In this document: positions 1-12,400 of the stretch, in pieces
Numbering within the stretch: the stretch's first letter is position 1
Layout: each line of letters starts with the position of its first letter
Source of the DNA: Apus apus
Lineage: Eukaryota > Chordata > Aves > Apodiformes > Apodidae
Assembly (NCBI RefSeq): GCF_020740795.1
Contig: NC_067299.1
Coordinates: 6,866,001 to 6,930,000 of the forward strand
DNA: 64,000 nt
Direction: 5' to 3'
Program-made: the position numbers and the translations under genes
Notes under the pieces: generated by a model
What the model was told of the DNA's origin: nothing
The model's input: the letters and a program-made list of their open reading frames with translations, nothing else
Databases searched by the model: none

Positions 1-2009
1 TAAAGCAATAGCCAAGCCCTTTATGACATGAGTTTACATAGTTAAATGCTCAGAGCTTCAGGGAAACTACTTAACTCTAAATAACTTCTCTGCTTTCATC
101 AATAGCCAAAGAGATGCTCCTATTAGAGACCAAACATCAGTGTACCAGCCACCTGCATGCCAAGGTACCAGTGGAGAAATCATCCAGTAGGTGATACCTC
201 AGCTTGCACCAGAAGGTTCAGTATGATCAGCTGGGAAAAAGCTTGCTAATAAAGAGAATTCCTTATTGCAAAAATTTCTGACAATTACTTGATTTCACTT
301 ACGAAGTGAAGCTGGTAATTATATTTAACGTTACTTATGTGTTTATTTGACTTGCATTTTAAACAGAAGTCAAATGGTTAATTTGTTCGTGTTTGCCAAG
401 GACTTTTAGCAAGTTTCTGTTGTGTGAGCTGAGAAGGAAGGCTTTGTGTTCAGAGGGGTGGTTCAGCCCCGTGGGGTGGGTGGGATGCAGCCCACCCCTG
501 AGCCCCAGCAACAGCACAACCCAGCACAGGCACCTGCTTCTGCCTCCAGAGATCAGGTCACAACACTAAAAACCATTAATTTAATACTCATGTCAAAGAG
601 AAGACTCACAAATGACTAGCACAGAACTCAAGGAATCCAGAGGCACGAAGGACAAGCACATCAACTGCTTTTTTTGAAGTAAGAAAGCTTCTGAGTGAAA
701 AGAAATCTACAGGAGAGCACTCACCGTTCTCACAAGGAGGAGGCACCTTCTGCCATTCCAGCACACAAGATTGGTCACAAATGAACATGGGCTGAGTGAA
801 AAGCTTTCACAGGCAACGTGTGCAGGCAGCCAAGGCAGAGAGGAGCCATGAAGCAGCCAAGCACCTTGTGCCCTCCAGCCTGTTCCCACTGCACTCCCCC
901 CTCACGTCTCCCCAGCTTCACTTTGGGTGATCAACTCTGTCATCCCAAATGGCTGTTGTAATGTTACAGATGATTCATGTTCTGGGGGACTGGGGGGAGG
1001 AAAAAACAGCAGATGAAGCTAAAATAAAACAAGGAAAGCCATCTGGAAAATTCCTGAGATTGGTGCTCCCTTCTGCTCCTGATCTGCAGGATGCAACACT
1101 GTCACATCCTGTCCCCCTCACCCAGGCACTGCCCTCTGCCTTCTGCTGACAGACCTCAGTAACAGCCAGACCTGCCCGTTTCCTGAGAAAAACTCCCCCA
1201 AACAGGTTTCAGTTCTCACTCCCAATATGGAAGAACCAGAGGGGAGATGAAGAGGCTCCCACCAACACAGCACAGCTCAGGCAGGTCCGAGCACTGCACC
1301 ACTGTCTCACTCCTTGACATGGTTTTGTCCTATGCAGAGGCCTTCCAGGTAACACCCACGTGCTGCACGGAGGAAAGCAAGGGCCAGGGATTATTCCCAA
1401 CAGCCAGCATTGACAAAAATATTCCAGGGTTGGCTCCCTTCAGGCTGGAGAGTCCTCTAACACCAGGTCTGAGGCTGCAGGGCCTCGTCTCACACCTCAG
1501 CACGTGACACGATCTCCCCGATCATCCCATGCAAACTGTGACCCAACCTCCACCTTATTTTAGACACCATGACCTGAAAAAAACACATGTGCAGAAATTA
1601 AGATAACGTTGAGGACCACAGCCATGTGGGGGCCTGGAGGAGCTCCACAGGCCCAAGGGCAGCCCCAGGTGAAGGCAGATGGAGATGGATGGCTTTGGGG
1701 CTAAGGAGAGCCCAGGTCTGGAGTCCTCAGGATCACACACAGGAAAGTGATTGGTATTTTTGCAGGGCTGACTTGGGAGTGTGGGGGTTGGACTGTTGGG
1801 CAGCTCATGTATCTGTGCTGCCATGAGGAAAGCAGCCTCACTTGTCAGCAGCAGCAGCCAAGCAGAAGCCCCTCAGGCAGATGCCTCCTGCCTCTTCAGA
1901 AAACAACAGAGCATCCTGCTTCTTCACAGGAGGAAAACACTGCTTCATAATGACTTCAGACAACAAAAACCTTCAGGAACCAGAAAGCACTACTACAAAG
2001 GACACATAC
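1..2009 (-). other. ORAI2: ORAI2 intron downstream of first coding exon (partial)
   Basis: This stretch lies 3' of the ORAI2 donor site at 2009-2008 on the minus strand, so it is intronic. No frame on either strand resembles the remaining ORAI2 exon (transmembrane segments 1-4), so that exon must lie beyond the left edge. I see no CR1 fragment, RNA gene or other recognisable element in it. Confidence 0.7.
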
Positions 2010-2237
2010 CATGGCAAATCCAGAGAGCAGAGCAGAAGTCCTGCTGGAAGCTTTCAGTTTGGCTCGGCTCAGGTACAATTTCCTCCAGGACAAGGCCTGG
2101 ACAGAGTGGTGGTTTGATGTGACCAGTTCCAGGTAGCTGCGCCGGACCCAGTCCCGGTAATCCATGCCTTTTGTGCCAGGTTCAGAGCAGCAAGCAGGAG
2201 TGGAAGGATCCACTGGAACGTTTAACTCAGAAGTCAT
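2010..2237 (-). CDS. ORAI2: ORAI2, first coding exon (calcium release-activated calcium channel protein 2), partial
   Basis: This exon encodes the first 76 residues of ORAI2, a plasma-membrane pore subunit of store-operated calcium channels gated by STIM proteins of the endoplasmic reticulum. The recognisable cytosolic N-terminus contains [20 protein letters not shown] at about residues 25-44 and the [20 protein letters not shown] stretch at about 51-70, the STIM/calmodulin-responsive segment leading into transmembrane helix 1. The exon ends in LLSGFAM, just as helix 1 begins, at a phase-0 donor GTATGT. An acceptor ends at 2251, giving a 13-nt untranslated lead before the ATG, which has a good context (A at -3). 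The pore glutamate and all four helices lie in the missing exon. Vertebrate ORAI2 is about 250 residues. ORAI1 and ORAI3 differ in the proline- or glycine-rich N-terminus, so ORAI2 is the best call. Confidence 0.95.
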
Positions 2238-2250
2238 GGTGAGAGAAATG

Positions 2251-5200
2251 CTGAGGGAACAAAAGAGTCACATTTAAAAGGAGGCAGCAGGTAAGAGAAG
2301 CGTCAGCTGCGGGAAAATCGACATTTAAACAAAGTTTCCCTTGGGCAGTAGGAGAATGATGGATCAAATCCCATCACCCTTGCATGGCATGGGACAGAGA
2401 AAAGACCATCTGTAATTGCTAAAAGTGACCATGAGAACTAGGAAAGGTTACACAAGTAAACCTGGGAACTACTCCAGCAGGAATGCCGGAAGGCTGCACA
2501 GCATCTGGCTTTTCATTCCAATGCTGGCATCTCAACTTCCCCCTTTAATTCCTTCTTGCTAATAAAAAAATTGTTTTACATAAAGCCACTTTGGAATGAG
2601 AGGCCCCCATCTTATAATTTTCTTTTAAGCTGCCAGTTAATTTCCCAGTGGATCATGGATGGGCTCCAAATGCCTCTCCTTAGAGTACCAAAGTAACAGC
2701 AGACAGCATGTTCGGGGAGTCACCTTTTGTTCTTTCTTTGGAAACCATTTTTTTCCAGTTAAACCACCACTCATCACAGCTCAGTTTAGATGGGCACAGT
2801 TCTTCCCCAGTCGTCACAGAGCTGAATGCTGTGTAGGGTTAACAAATGAACCTCCCAAGCTTCTGAAGTGGGAAGTTAAATTTCCTGAGCTGCTCACACT
2901 CCACTTATCAGGCCAAGAATCCTGCTCCTTAATTCCACTGGCTCTTAGCTCAGGGAAAGGAAAAGACAATTCCAAGGGGTGAAGCAAGATGCCTTCCAGG
3001 TAGTTTCAGTGTCTTCAGATTCAAGAGACTGCACTGACAGATGTAAGAAAGCAGCAAGACTATTTCAGGTGGTGGATACCACAAGAGACAAGCATAGGGC
3101 TCAAACCACCTCCTCTGCACACCACAACCATGCTCTGGTCCTTCCTTTGCCACCCACACACACAGGACAGAGTTCACTACATGTTTTGAGCAAAAACGTC
3201 CCAATTCTGATCAAACTCTGAAACTAGATGTTTAGCTCAGCCTTCCAAAGAAAGGAAACCATGACTCTGATTAACCCCACACTCAGAACTCTTGCCCCGA
3301 CCACTGTGGCAAGGGCAGGAGCAACACCAGAGCTGCACCACACCCTTCAGGCTATAAACCTTCACCAGCTCCTGAGAGGAGGAGATGCATGCCCAGAATC
3401 ACCCACACACTGGTACTAATTAGTCCCAGCAACACCCCTCAAGGTTGCAGGCACCTTGCTGTTCACTGGAGGAGCCCCAGCCCTGCCTGCATCCACCCAG
3501 CTCTCCACACACACAGGCCACATGATGACAGCTCATAAACCAACGTCTGCTGTGAGACTGGAGGAAGTTGGCCAAGATGAAAAGGACATCAGGCTGCCCA
3601 CAATTCCAAATGGGTCTTGCTGAAAGGGAACAAAAACTGTTCCAGGCACCATCAGAAAGGTTAGGCTTCAGCAGAAGATAAAACATGGCAGGTTGTAACA
3701 TCGCCTGTCCCTCTGGAGCATGGTGGGCTTTCAGATTCAGCCCACTCAGAAGAACAAGGACAGCAGCAAAAGCACAAGCAGTTTTTGACTAGGCCACTAT
3801 TCCAGACCCAGAATGGCTCCTGAACTGCTCAGCAGTTTTCAAACCATTAAAAAAACCCCAAACAACAACAAAACCCAACCACGCCATAAAAGAACTTCCC
3901 CACAACAATAAAACCAAGAACAGAATAACAGTGACAAACCTCCCTCCTTGCTCTGTGTTTTCAGAAGAGGCAGGAATCATCTATTTTACAGAAGGAGCAA
4001 AAAAAAAAAAATCCTCTCCCCCAGCCTCCTGGGAGGGTCGGAGCAGAGAGTCTGTGAGCAGCAAAATGACAAAGCTGCTTCCTGTGACAACATCCTGTGT
4101 GGATTCTGCAACATATAGTGCAGGGTGAACTCATGAGCTTTGTCCACAGCTGGGACACTGGGGGCCTCTATCCTGCCATTTATGTTCACAAAATGCCCAA
4201 GAACTTTGTATGTAGGAAACTTCATCCCCTGGGACAAATTCCATTACAAAGACAAATGAATTCAGAGGTTACAGAGGGAGAGCAAAAGTACCCAATCACA
4301 TCTGCTTCTTCCCTTAAGATAATAAACTAAAAATACCACAGGGATGAATTTTCACTCTGGAGCAGCTCAAGAGATGTTCCCAAATAAGTAAACAACTTCA
4401 GAATAAAATCCATAAACACAAATGTAGCCTAAACAGGCAGTGACAGGAGAGCAAACTCACCTTGCTGGCTACAGACATGGAGAGACTGGGTGGAGGGCTC
4501 CAAGGGCTGGAACACAAGACCAAAGGACCATCTTACACATGCTGTATCATAACCAGTTTCACTCTGGAAATACTTTTCAGCCAGTTATCTGCATCAGGGG
4601 AGAGTTATTCTGGAGATTTCACAGCTTGCCTTGCAACATTCCAAGTAGAAGACACTTGCTCTCACAGAAATAACTGTCCTTTATGGCTTAACCACACAGG
4701 GCTGTTGGGTTCGGGATGGAGAATCAGGGCTTCCCCAGGAGGCATCTTCCTAACAGCCAGCTCTGGCCAAGTCCTTCCCAAGTCTTTACTCACTTGTACT
4801 GAAGCCTCCACCATGTCCCACATCTCAGCTCCCCTGGGCACTTGCAGGTGCACGTGCAGGGATTTCTTCGGAGCAGACGCTGAGATATATGGATGCCCCT
4901 CCCACGCCCTGGAAAATTGCCCTGGAAAACTGCCTGCTGAGCCCTGCCTCTGCAGCACCATCAACTCCTCTGCCTGGCCTGGAGACACTGGTCCCTCCCT
5001 TGGAGCCAAGTTTTTTGCCCCACACCCTGAGACTGATCAGTGGATTTGTACCAGCACCTCGTACCCTGCACCTCCCCTGCGCAGGATGGTTCAGGAACCC
5101 AACCCCAGGGCCCAACACTCCCCCTCCTTCTGCTCCTCTGGGTCCCCAAGCTCAGGCCCCCTTCCCACATTCTCTTCTGGCTTGGGACCCCATCCCCAGC

Positions 5201-5969
5201 AGCACCCCTGGGATGTCAGACCTCCAGGCAGGTTGTGAACACCCCACCGCTGTGAACCCCCCTCCAGCAGCACACCTCAAGCAGGGGATTCCCCTGCCCC
5301 CCAGCAGGATGGGACCCCCTCACCCCACCACTGCAGCAGGATCATGCTCACAGGATTTCTCCTCCTTCCTTGCCCCTCTCAGCTCAGCCCGGGCAGGATG
5401 TGGCCCCGCATTGCAAGGGATCTCCCTCCCTAAACCCCGTCAGACAGGGGACCCCCCCAGGGCAGAATGCGGACCCCCCCCACACAGCTGGGACCCTTCC
5501 CTCCCAAAGCACCCTCAGGCAGGGGATCCCCCAGGCAGGACGGGTCCCACCCCCTCCCCACAGCCCCAGGGAAGGTGTCTCCCCCTCAGCACAGCCAGGG
5601 AGAGGGGTTCTTTGCCAGGATATGACCGCAGAGCGCCGGCCTGCCCTCTGCATCCCAAGGGAGCTCCGAAACACCCCCGGGAAGCCTGAGACCCTTCTTT
5701 GCCCACAGCGGAACCCCCCCCCCCCCCCCTCCACCCCGGGGAAGGGAATCCCCTCCACCTGGGCACCCGGCGCCCATTCCAGCAGGATTAAAACCACCTC
5801 TCCCCTCATCCCCCCCCCCGGGCGGGATGAGACCCGCTCCTCCCGGAGCAGGCCGGGCGGGAGATGCTCCCACCCAGGCGGGATGAACCACCCGTCCCCC
5901 TCGCCCTGCAGAGCACGGACGCCCACCCCAGCCCCCGGACAGCCCCCCCCACCCCCTCCCAGGGCTCAC
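2251..5969 (-). other. ORAI2: ORAI2 5' UTR intron
   Basis: This intron joins the proposed non-coding first exon (donor at 5969-5968) to the coding exon (acceptor at 2252-2251). From 2251 to about 4450 I see only unique sequence with short A-rich runs. From about 5000 to 5960 the sequence becomes very GC-rich and shows an irregular repetition of the motif GCAGG(A/G)-GGGACCCC every 40-70 bases, an old degenerate minisatellite that creates long but meaningless open frames on both strands. Confidence 0.55.
5000..5960. repeat. Degenerate GC-rich minisatellite-like tract in ORAI2 intron
   Basis: Motifs such as CAGCAGGATGGGACCCCC, AGGCAGGGGATCCCCC and AGGCAGGACGGGTCCC recur at irregular 40-70 base spacing across this interval. 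C-runs of eight or more bases occur at about 5709-5727 and 5812-5819. The region merges rightwards into the ORAI2 CpG island. The overlapping long open frames on both strands show no recognisable domain and are explained by base composition. Confidence 0.5.
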
Positions 5970-6180
5970 CGGGCCGGTTGGCGGGCCCAGCGGGTGCCCG
6001 GCCCGGGAGCTGCCGCCGCCGCCGCCGCCGCTGCCAAGGCAACGCCGGGCCCGCGCCACGTGACCCGCAGGAAACGGGAGGGGGCGGGGCCTGCCCCACA
6101 TTACACGTGACCGCCGCCTGATTGGGCAGTAGCCACGTCGGGGCTCGCCCATTGGCTGAGGGGCGGGGCGAGGGGGCGGG
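5970..6180 (-). promoter_or_regulatory. ORAI2: ORAI2 CpG-island promoter and non-coding first exon
   Basis: A donor-like GGCCCG/GTGAGC sits at 5970-5965 on the minus strand, so an untranslated exon probably runs from 5970 to somewhere between 6040 and 6100. It includes six GCC units at 6012-6030 (a CGG repeat in the transcript). Upstream on the minus strand are two CACGTGAC E-boxes (CACGTG at 6057-6062 and 6104-6109), a GC box (about 6081-6088), and two CCAAT boxes in minus orientation (ATTGG at 6121-6125 and 6151-6155). CpG is dense from about 5640 to 6330. The exact transcription start cannot be read from sequence. Confidence 0.6.
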
Positions 6181-8690
6181 GCGACGAGGTGGGTGCCGCC
6201 CCCTCGGCGCGGCCCTGCGGGAGCGGGATCGGGCCCCGCAGCCCCTGCCCGGGGGGGAACGCGGGGGCTCCCGCAGCCCCTGAGGGGACGGGGAGCGCTT
6301 CTGGGGGGGGCCTGCTGAAGAGGAGGGGGGATGCCGCTACAGAGGAGGGACACCCCGAGCTGGCCCCCAGCCCCTCCGCGCTGATGGGGGGTCCGGGGGG
6401 ACCCTCCCGTGCAGCTGGAACAGCAACACCAACAGGTTTGAGGCTCCTGAAATGCACGGTCGGGGGGTGAAATCTGCCCTCCCCTCGATAAAAACGTGAC
6501 TCCGGGCTTGGCATCTCTCGGGCTTCCCCCAGAGAAGGCGCCAGTCGTGAGCGGCACCGAGAGGCAGCGCTGCCCGCAGCCAGCGGCGCGGGAAGGGCTG
6601 CCGGGCACGGCAGGGCTCGGCCTGGTTCCTCCTCCACTGACTCAGCAGGAAATCCTGAAAAAAAAAAACAAACAACAAACCCCATCAAAGAGCAAGGGGA
6701 AGGACAGCCTGAAGGGAAAAGGGAGGGAATTCCCGCCCTGGGAAACGCTGAAAGGCGGCACAAGGGGTCAGCCTGATCACACGGGGAATCCCAGCTCCCC
6801 CTTCCGCCTGGGGGAAGGAAAAGGCAAAGGAGAACAATTCCTAAAAACGTACCGAAGAGACACGTTTGTTACCCTGAGCGTGCTTTTCACCTCTGCGGTT
6901 GCAAACACGGCACCGACCTGCTGTCCCTGGGGTCCCACGCTTGCACAAACACACCTAGAAAGGGGACATCAGCAAAAAATTTGAGCCCCTGGAGATGAGG
7001 CTCCATCAGAGAAAGGAGAGGAACTCCTCCAGAAAGGAATCCAGGGCAAGAATTGTAACACAAGCAGGTCAAACCCCATGGCAGTTTAAAGCCTTTAGGT
7101 TATTCCAGCTTTTTCGAATAGGAAGCAATTGTAGAATTGTTCCCCAGTTCACTACACGTGGGAGCACTTCCCTTTTCTTACTCCACAACCATGTTTTCCT
7201 TGTTTTTGAGGTCAGAGAGTACTTGTATTTTGTCTGAAGGAAGAAACACCCCTTCAGAGGCTCACTCTGACAAGCCTTTGTGTTGGAAGACGTGGAGCTG
7301 ACAGGAACAACCACAACACAGTGTGGTTATTTTTCAGCATTCATAGCAACACCTACCAAATCCAGCTCCTACTGCTACATTCAAGCCACCCCAGCAAGAC
7401 AGACCTCAGGCAGACACCACCTTCAGCAACACATTCCCTTTCCTCTTCAAGGATTTCTCTGACAAACTCAGCATTCCCAGAAAACGGAGGGTGTGAACAA
7501 TTCAGCACATGGTGCTGATGGCATCTCAAGGAGGCAGGATGGGGCTGCACAACCTCAATGAGTTGTGTTCAAGACAAACTCAAGCCCATCTTCCTCACAG
7601 CTGAGAAGGGGAGCAACATCTGCCCTGCAGTTATTTACCCAGCTGAGAAGCCTGCCCAGCTCAGAGGCAGAGCAGTCTTTGTGAGACTCACTTCTCTGTG
7701 CACATGAGCAAAGAAACATCACAACATTTTTATGGCCCATCCCACGACACAGACCCATCAAAGGGGTTCACCTGCCCTAAGGGGGGCTTCAAGGGAAGCA
7801 ATTCTCCCAACTCATCTCTCCACAGGGAGAACACCAACAGCTGCAGAACATCCATTCTGCCTCTTCAGCACTAGAGAACAAAACACCAGCACAACCTACT
7901 CTGAAGCTCCTGCCTCTGTGGAGATGGAGCAGAAAACAATTCCACACAGATCTCTTAAGCCAGGGGGTGGTGGGGATATGGGCTTTGCAGCTCAGAAATT
8001 CTCCAGCTCTGAAGTCTTTGGGTATGTGCAGAAGAACTAAACACAAGCATCACTTGCACTTGATCACATCTGCTTCCCTGCTGCCTGGGAACCTGTGAGA
8101 AGCCATCACATAAAGCCAGCTCAGACACAATGCAGGATTTCCCACAGCACTGTTCAGCAGAGGCTAAATGCAAAAAGAGAGTCTCCCTCTTTATTGTTTT
8201 TGCTTGAAATGATTTGGCATTAACAAAGGCATAAGAAGTAGCACCACATTCTGGATGCTGAGGCCCTGGGATGAGTGTGTCTGAAAGAGAGCAGGCACTT
8301 CTACTTCAAGATACACTGGAAAGACAACAACCTAAGCTACAAACAAAACCACCACTGCATTTGCTTTTCATTTAAAGACCAATAAATAAATATATACAGG
8401 GATGTTATGATTTCTACCAGGGAACCTGAAGTTCAAAGCAGAGAGCTCAAGCAGAGAGCAAGGCAGGTGGCATGACATGAAGCTTTTCTGCCCCAGGATT
8501 TGGAGGCTTTACAGACATAATCTTTTGGAAAAGACAATTCCAATCCACAAGCAAGAAGGAAATGAAGTGCAGGTAACACCTTCTTCTGTATTTTCACATG
8601 CACCACGTTACTTGGTCTTTTCATGCCTCCCTGCAACACTGCAAGCATCTATTTTTACTAAAATCCTCTTACCAAAAAAAAATAATAAAA
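6180..8690. other. Intergenic region between ORAI2 promoter and PRKRIP1 3' end
   Basis: The left edge is the fading CpG island. At 6638-6647 there is a perfect TGACTCAGCA, the reverse complement of the NF-E2/MAF recognition element. The rest is unique sequence without CR1 copies or plausible exons. A second minus-strand AATAAA at 8195-8190 could be a distal PRKRIP1 polyadenylation signal, which would shift part of this interval into its 3' UTR. Confidence 0.5.
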
Positions 8691-8699
8691 AGACAGAAC

Positions 8700-9321
8700 A
8701 ATCCAACACATCCCCTTTATTCATTTTAAAAAAACATGGAAGAAAATGAATAGGGAAAGTTTGAGCAATAAAAAAGGGATCCTGCTTAAAAATCTATAGA
8801 ACTTGTCTAGAACATAAACTGGTTTCTTTGGGTTAGAGATGACCCCCTACAAAACCCCAAATTCAGAACACTCACAGTGCAGAAGAGCCTGGCTACAGAC
8901 CACTTCTCTACTTTGGGTTAAACTCTTCCCTTCAATTCATGTATCCCACTGCTACCAGCTTCAACATTAACAGAATATGTAGCCCTCACAGTCATATTTT
9001 CCTTAAAAGGTAATGGATATGTTTTAGCTTTCAGACAGAAAAAACACTCTGGGCCATGTCAGAAAGAACTCCAGGGTCACAGAGACTTATGGCTGACTCT
9101 TTAGAGCAAACTTAGAGCAGACTGCACAGCAGTTATACAAGCAGTTAAGAAGAAAAATATCTTATTTGGCTTTTCTCTATCATTCTCTCTCTGGCCTGCA
9201 GGTCATTCACCATTAAGCAGATACAATGTAGGCCAATGGGTTCTGCTTGGCTGAGATGAAAGACTTTCATGCTCCTGCATGTAAAGCAATGAACAGTGTT
9301 TCCAGCTATCCCTGAAAGGCC
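8700..9321 (-). other. PRKRIP1: PRKRIP1 3' UTR (inferred)
   Basis: AT-rich unique sequence between the PRKRIP1 stop codon (9322-9324) and the proximal polyadenylation signal. No interspersed repeat is visible. The extent depends on which polyadenylation signal is used. Confidence 0.5.
8716..8721 (-). terminator. PRKRIP1: PRKRIP1 polyadenylation signal (proximal)
   Basis: AATAAA on the minus strand, about 600 bases after the PRKRIP1 stop. It is followed by a strongly GU/U-rich downstream element (GATGTGTTGGATTGTTCTG, then a U-run), as expected for a used cleavage site near 8695-8705. A distal candidate lies at 8190-8195. Confidence 0.55.
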
Positions 9322-9437
9322 TCATCCTCTTCCCATCACAAAACTTGGCTCTTCAGCATCATCTTCCTTCTCTTCCTCCTCCTTGCTATCCTCTTCATCC
9401 TCCTCGCTGCTGGCTTGCTCTTGAGACTGATCAGGTT
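9322..9437 (-). CDS. PRKRIP1: PRKRIP1 coding exon 6 (last)
   Basis: Acceptor TTTTTAG ends at 9438. The exon completes a split glutamate codon, encodes the serine/glutamate/aspartate-rich acidic tail (residues 152-189) and ends in PSFVMGRG followed by TGA at 9324-9322. The conserved vertebrate ending MGR supports the frame. Confidence 0.93.
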
Positions 9438-12400
9438 CTAAAAACACAAATAGTACCAATGGGTGACACGTTCCCATCTGCCTGCCTTGGGAAGTAATTC
9501 CACAACAAAACAGACTCAGGTGCTAGGGAAATGTGTATTAGGTCACACTAATTAGTACAGACGGGTAACATGTTCCCATGTGTCTTCCTTGTTAGATATC
9601 TCACAACAAATAAGCCCAGATACCAAGGAAACCTATCAGGTTATATTCCTTCTACTGAGTGATGTGGTGTTCAGAATATCAGATTTTCCCTTGGAGAATT
9701 ATTCCATCACTTCCAACATTACCCCTGTGCCAAGTCCATTGTTAAACAACTCCACTGCCTCTGGAACATTATTTCAAACATAGAGTCACAGACTGGTTTG
9801 GGCTGGAAGGACCTTAAAGATCATCTAGTTCCAACCCCCCTGCATGGGCAGGGACACCTCCCACCAGCCCAGGTTGCTCCAAGCCCCATCCAACCTGCCC
9901 TTCAACACTGCCAGGGATGGGGCAGCCACAGCTTCTCTGGGCAACCTGTTCCAGTGTCTCACCACCCTCACAGGGAAGAGTTTCATCCTTATGTCTCACT
10001 TAAATCTCCCCTCTTCCAGTTACAGAGGGAGTCAAACAGAAGAGACAGATAATTTCATTCCCAACCTCACCCCTGCATGTCAGCATAAGCTTCCAAGTAC
10101 CCCAGAGTTCTGCCAAAGAATGCAGGCACCAGGAAGCCACAGGCAAGACTCAGGATATTTCCCCACCTATCCAAGTTGACAGAAACTTCACAACCTGCCA
10201 TGAGCTTTTACAGACTGGCACACTGCAAAGCACAGGAACTTGTTAGATATGGGTGAGATGAAGGAGGGTCACAGGAGCCTCAGGAAGCCTGCTGAAAGGC
10301 CAGAAAACACCTGCTAGAAATCAAAGAATGGGCAACGAAAATTAAGTATGGTATGAAGTGGGACCTGAATCTAAGGGCCATTCTTCTGCTCTCTGCTGCT
10401 TTTACAATTTCTCGGAGCAAGTCACACAGCAGCTCCTGCTCTCAGCAGCTACAGGGAGGCTCTGGGATTAGTGGTCTGATGCCACCGCGTGGCCAAGTTC
10501 TGTACTTTCTGTATTTTATTAGAGGTCTGGATAATCGTGCAACTTGAACAGCTGATCTTTATTCTTAATGTTTTTTTACTACAACAAAGGTGAAAGAGGG
10601 CAACTCAGAGGTTTTATTTAGTCCTTCCAAAAGGAAGATGAATGCTTGCCTGCCCCATTCAGCAAATGCACTTCAATTCATTTGGAAAAACTCTCAGATC
10701 TCAACCTTGCTCAGAGCCTCATCCAACCTGACCTTGAACACTTCCAGGGATGGGGCATATACAACTTCCCTGGGAAACCTGTTCCAGGTATAACATACTA
10801 AATATTTTGCTTTTATTAAGAACGAAAGAAAGCTAAGGATTAGATCAGGAAAAAAAAACCCTCTCAAGCTGTTTTCTGCCTGGCAATGAAGTCTTCCAGA
10901 AAGGTACAAAGCAACAGGAATGATGCAAACATTCCAAAAGCTGCATTACCTCTGCATCAGATTCCAGGTTCTGTACCCATCTCCATTTTTAAAAGACTGT
11001 CATTATTCTTTTAAATAGAGAACCACCAACTCTAAAGAGCTGTGAACTGTTCTAGACACAGGGGAGTTTGGATTCTGGCTTCCAGAAGGTGACTTGTGCC
11101 AAAGAAAACCCCTCCAGCCCAACAAGTGGCACATGGCAGTCCCACACCACAGTGCCAGTCCCTGACCCAGCTCCCCTCTCTCCCAGCCACTCCCTGCAGG
11201 GATGGGTATTGTTCTGTTCACTCAAAAGGAACAGAAGTATGTTGACTCGTATTCAAATTCTCCTCCCAGTCACAATTCATAAAGGGGTAGAGCTTTGAAA
11301 AACACCAGAACCAACACAGAACAGCAAAAAAATCCACTCTTGCTACATTCACTTGCTGTCACAAGTAAAATTAGCCTAATGATTAATTTGTCCTCCCGTG
11401 TTTACACAGGAGGCTGGCAATGGTTCAGCTGAAACTGATCCAGTTCTGAAAAGCAAAGCAGAAATAAGGTGGAACTCTCAGACAAGCCACTGTTCTAACA
11501 GAATGATCAGGAACTGTTGTCACTTTAAGAATTACTGCAGAGTTGGTGTGCTAACCCACAAAGGTCAACTATTTGAAAAAGTAAGCTAAAATACACCCAC
11601 TGAAAGGAAGCAAGGAGTATTCAGAAGTTTGAGCAAACAGCTCCCCTGGCATTGCTGAACATGAAGTTTCAAGGCTGCAGAACAAGAGGCAGTCAGGTTT
11701 TCCACATTTATTTCTGCATGAAATAAGAGTCATGTGGAACAGATGGCACCAAGGTGGCTCAGTTTCTTAACACACACAACCCTAACTCAGTTTCTTGCTG
11801 TCCCAAGCTGTGCATTTTTCCCCACCTGTTTTCCCATACTTGGTTCAAAATACATTTTAAAAAAGAACAGCCTTTGCCAATACTGCCTTTCTTAGAAGAT
11901 GTTCTAAATCTGCAGTTTGTTAGAATAGCTGGGACAAAACACCCACAGTCAACAGAGTCCAGTGTTTGCTGGCCAAAATTTCCCCTAATAAAGAGAAAAT
12001 ATTCACAAGCAGTCAAGTTAATTGTAAGATTAGATCTCAACATAGATGGCTTTCAAAGTGGACTCTTCAAACATTAGCTAAAGTAACACCCTTAAGGCTC
12101 AGTCTTCTTATCCATGTATTCAGAATGCCCAGGGCAGGGGGTGGAAAAAACCCTTCTAGGCTTCAACTATGGAAGAGAACTAAGTCTTAAGAAAAGAAAA
12201 CTAAATTTCACTGACCTTTTTCCTGTTTCTTTTGTTCAAGTTTATTTTTCTTAGCTTGCAGCTTCTTCTCTTTTAATTTCTGGCTATAAAACAAAGCAAA
12301 AAAAGGACTCTTTTTCAAAACAAACATTATAAAGCTTCTGCACATTCATACACTGATAAAGGAGATGTTACAGACGCCTTGGAAAAGCAGACTTCAGAAA

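Larger units (their letters stand above)
9438..12215 (-). other. PRKRIP1: PRKRIP1 intron 5
   Basis: Contains a diverged 102-base tandem duplication next to the acceptor (9451-9652) and two CR1 fragments (about 9779-10020 and 10713-10788). The remainder, including 10800-12215, is unique AT-rich sequence with no recognisable element. Confidence 0.7.

Noticed and set aside
5370-6608. Open frames of 340, 246 and 180 codons around the ORAI2 promoter
   Set aside because: Low-complexity proline/glycine/arginine products of a GC-rich degenerate repeat and CpG island, without splice or family support.
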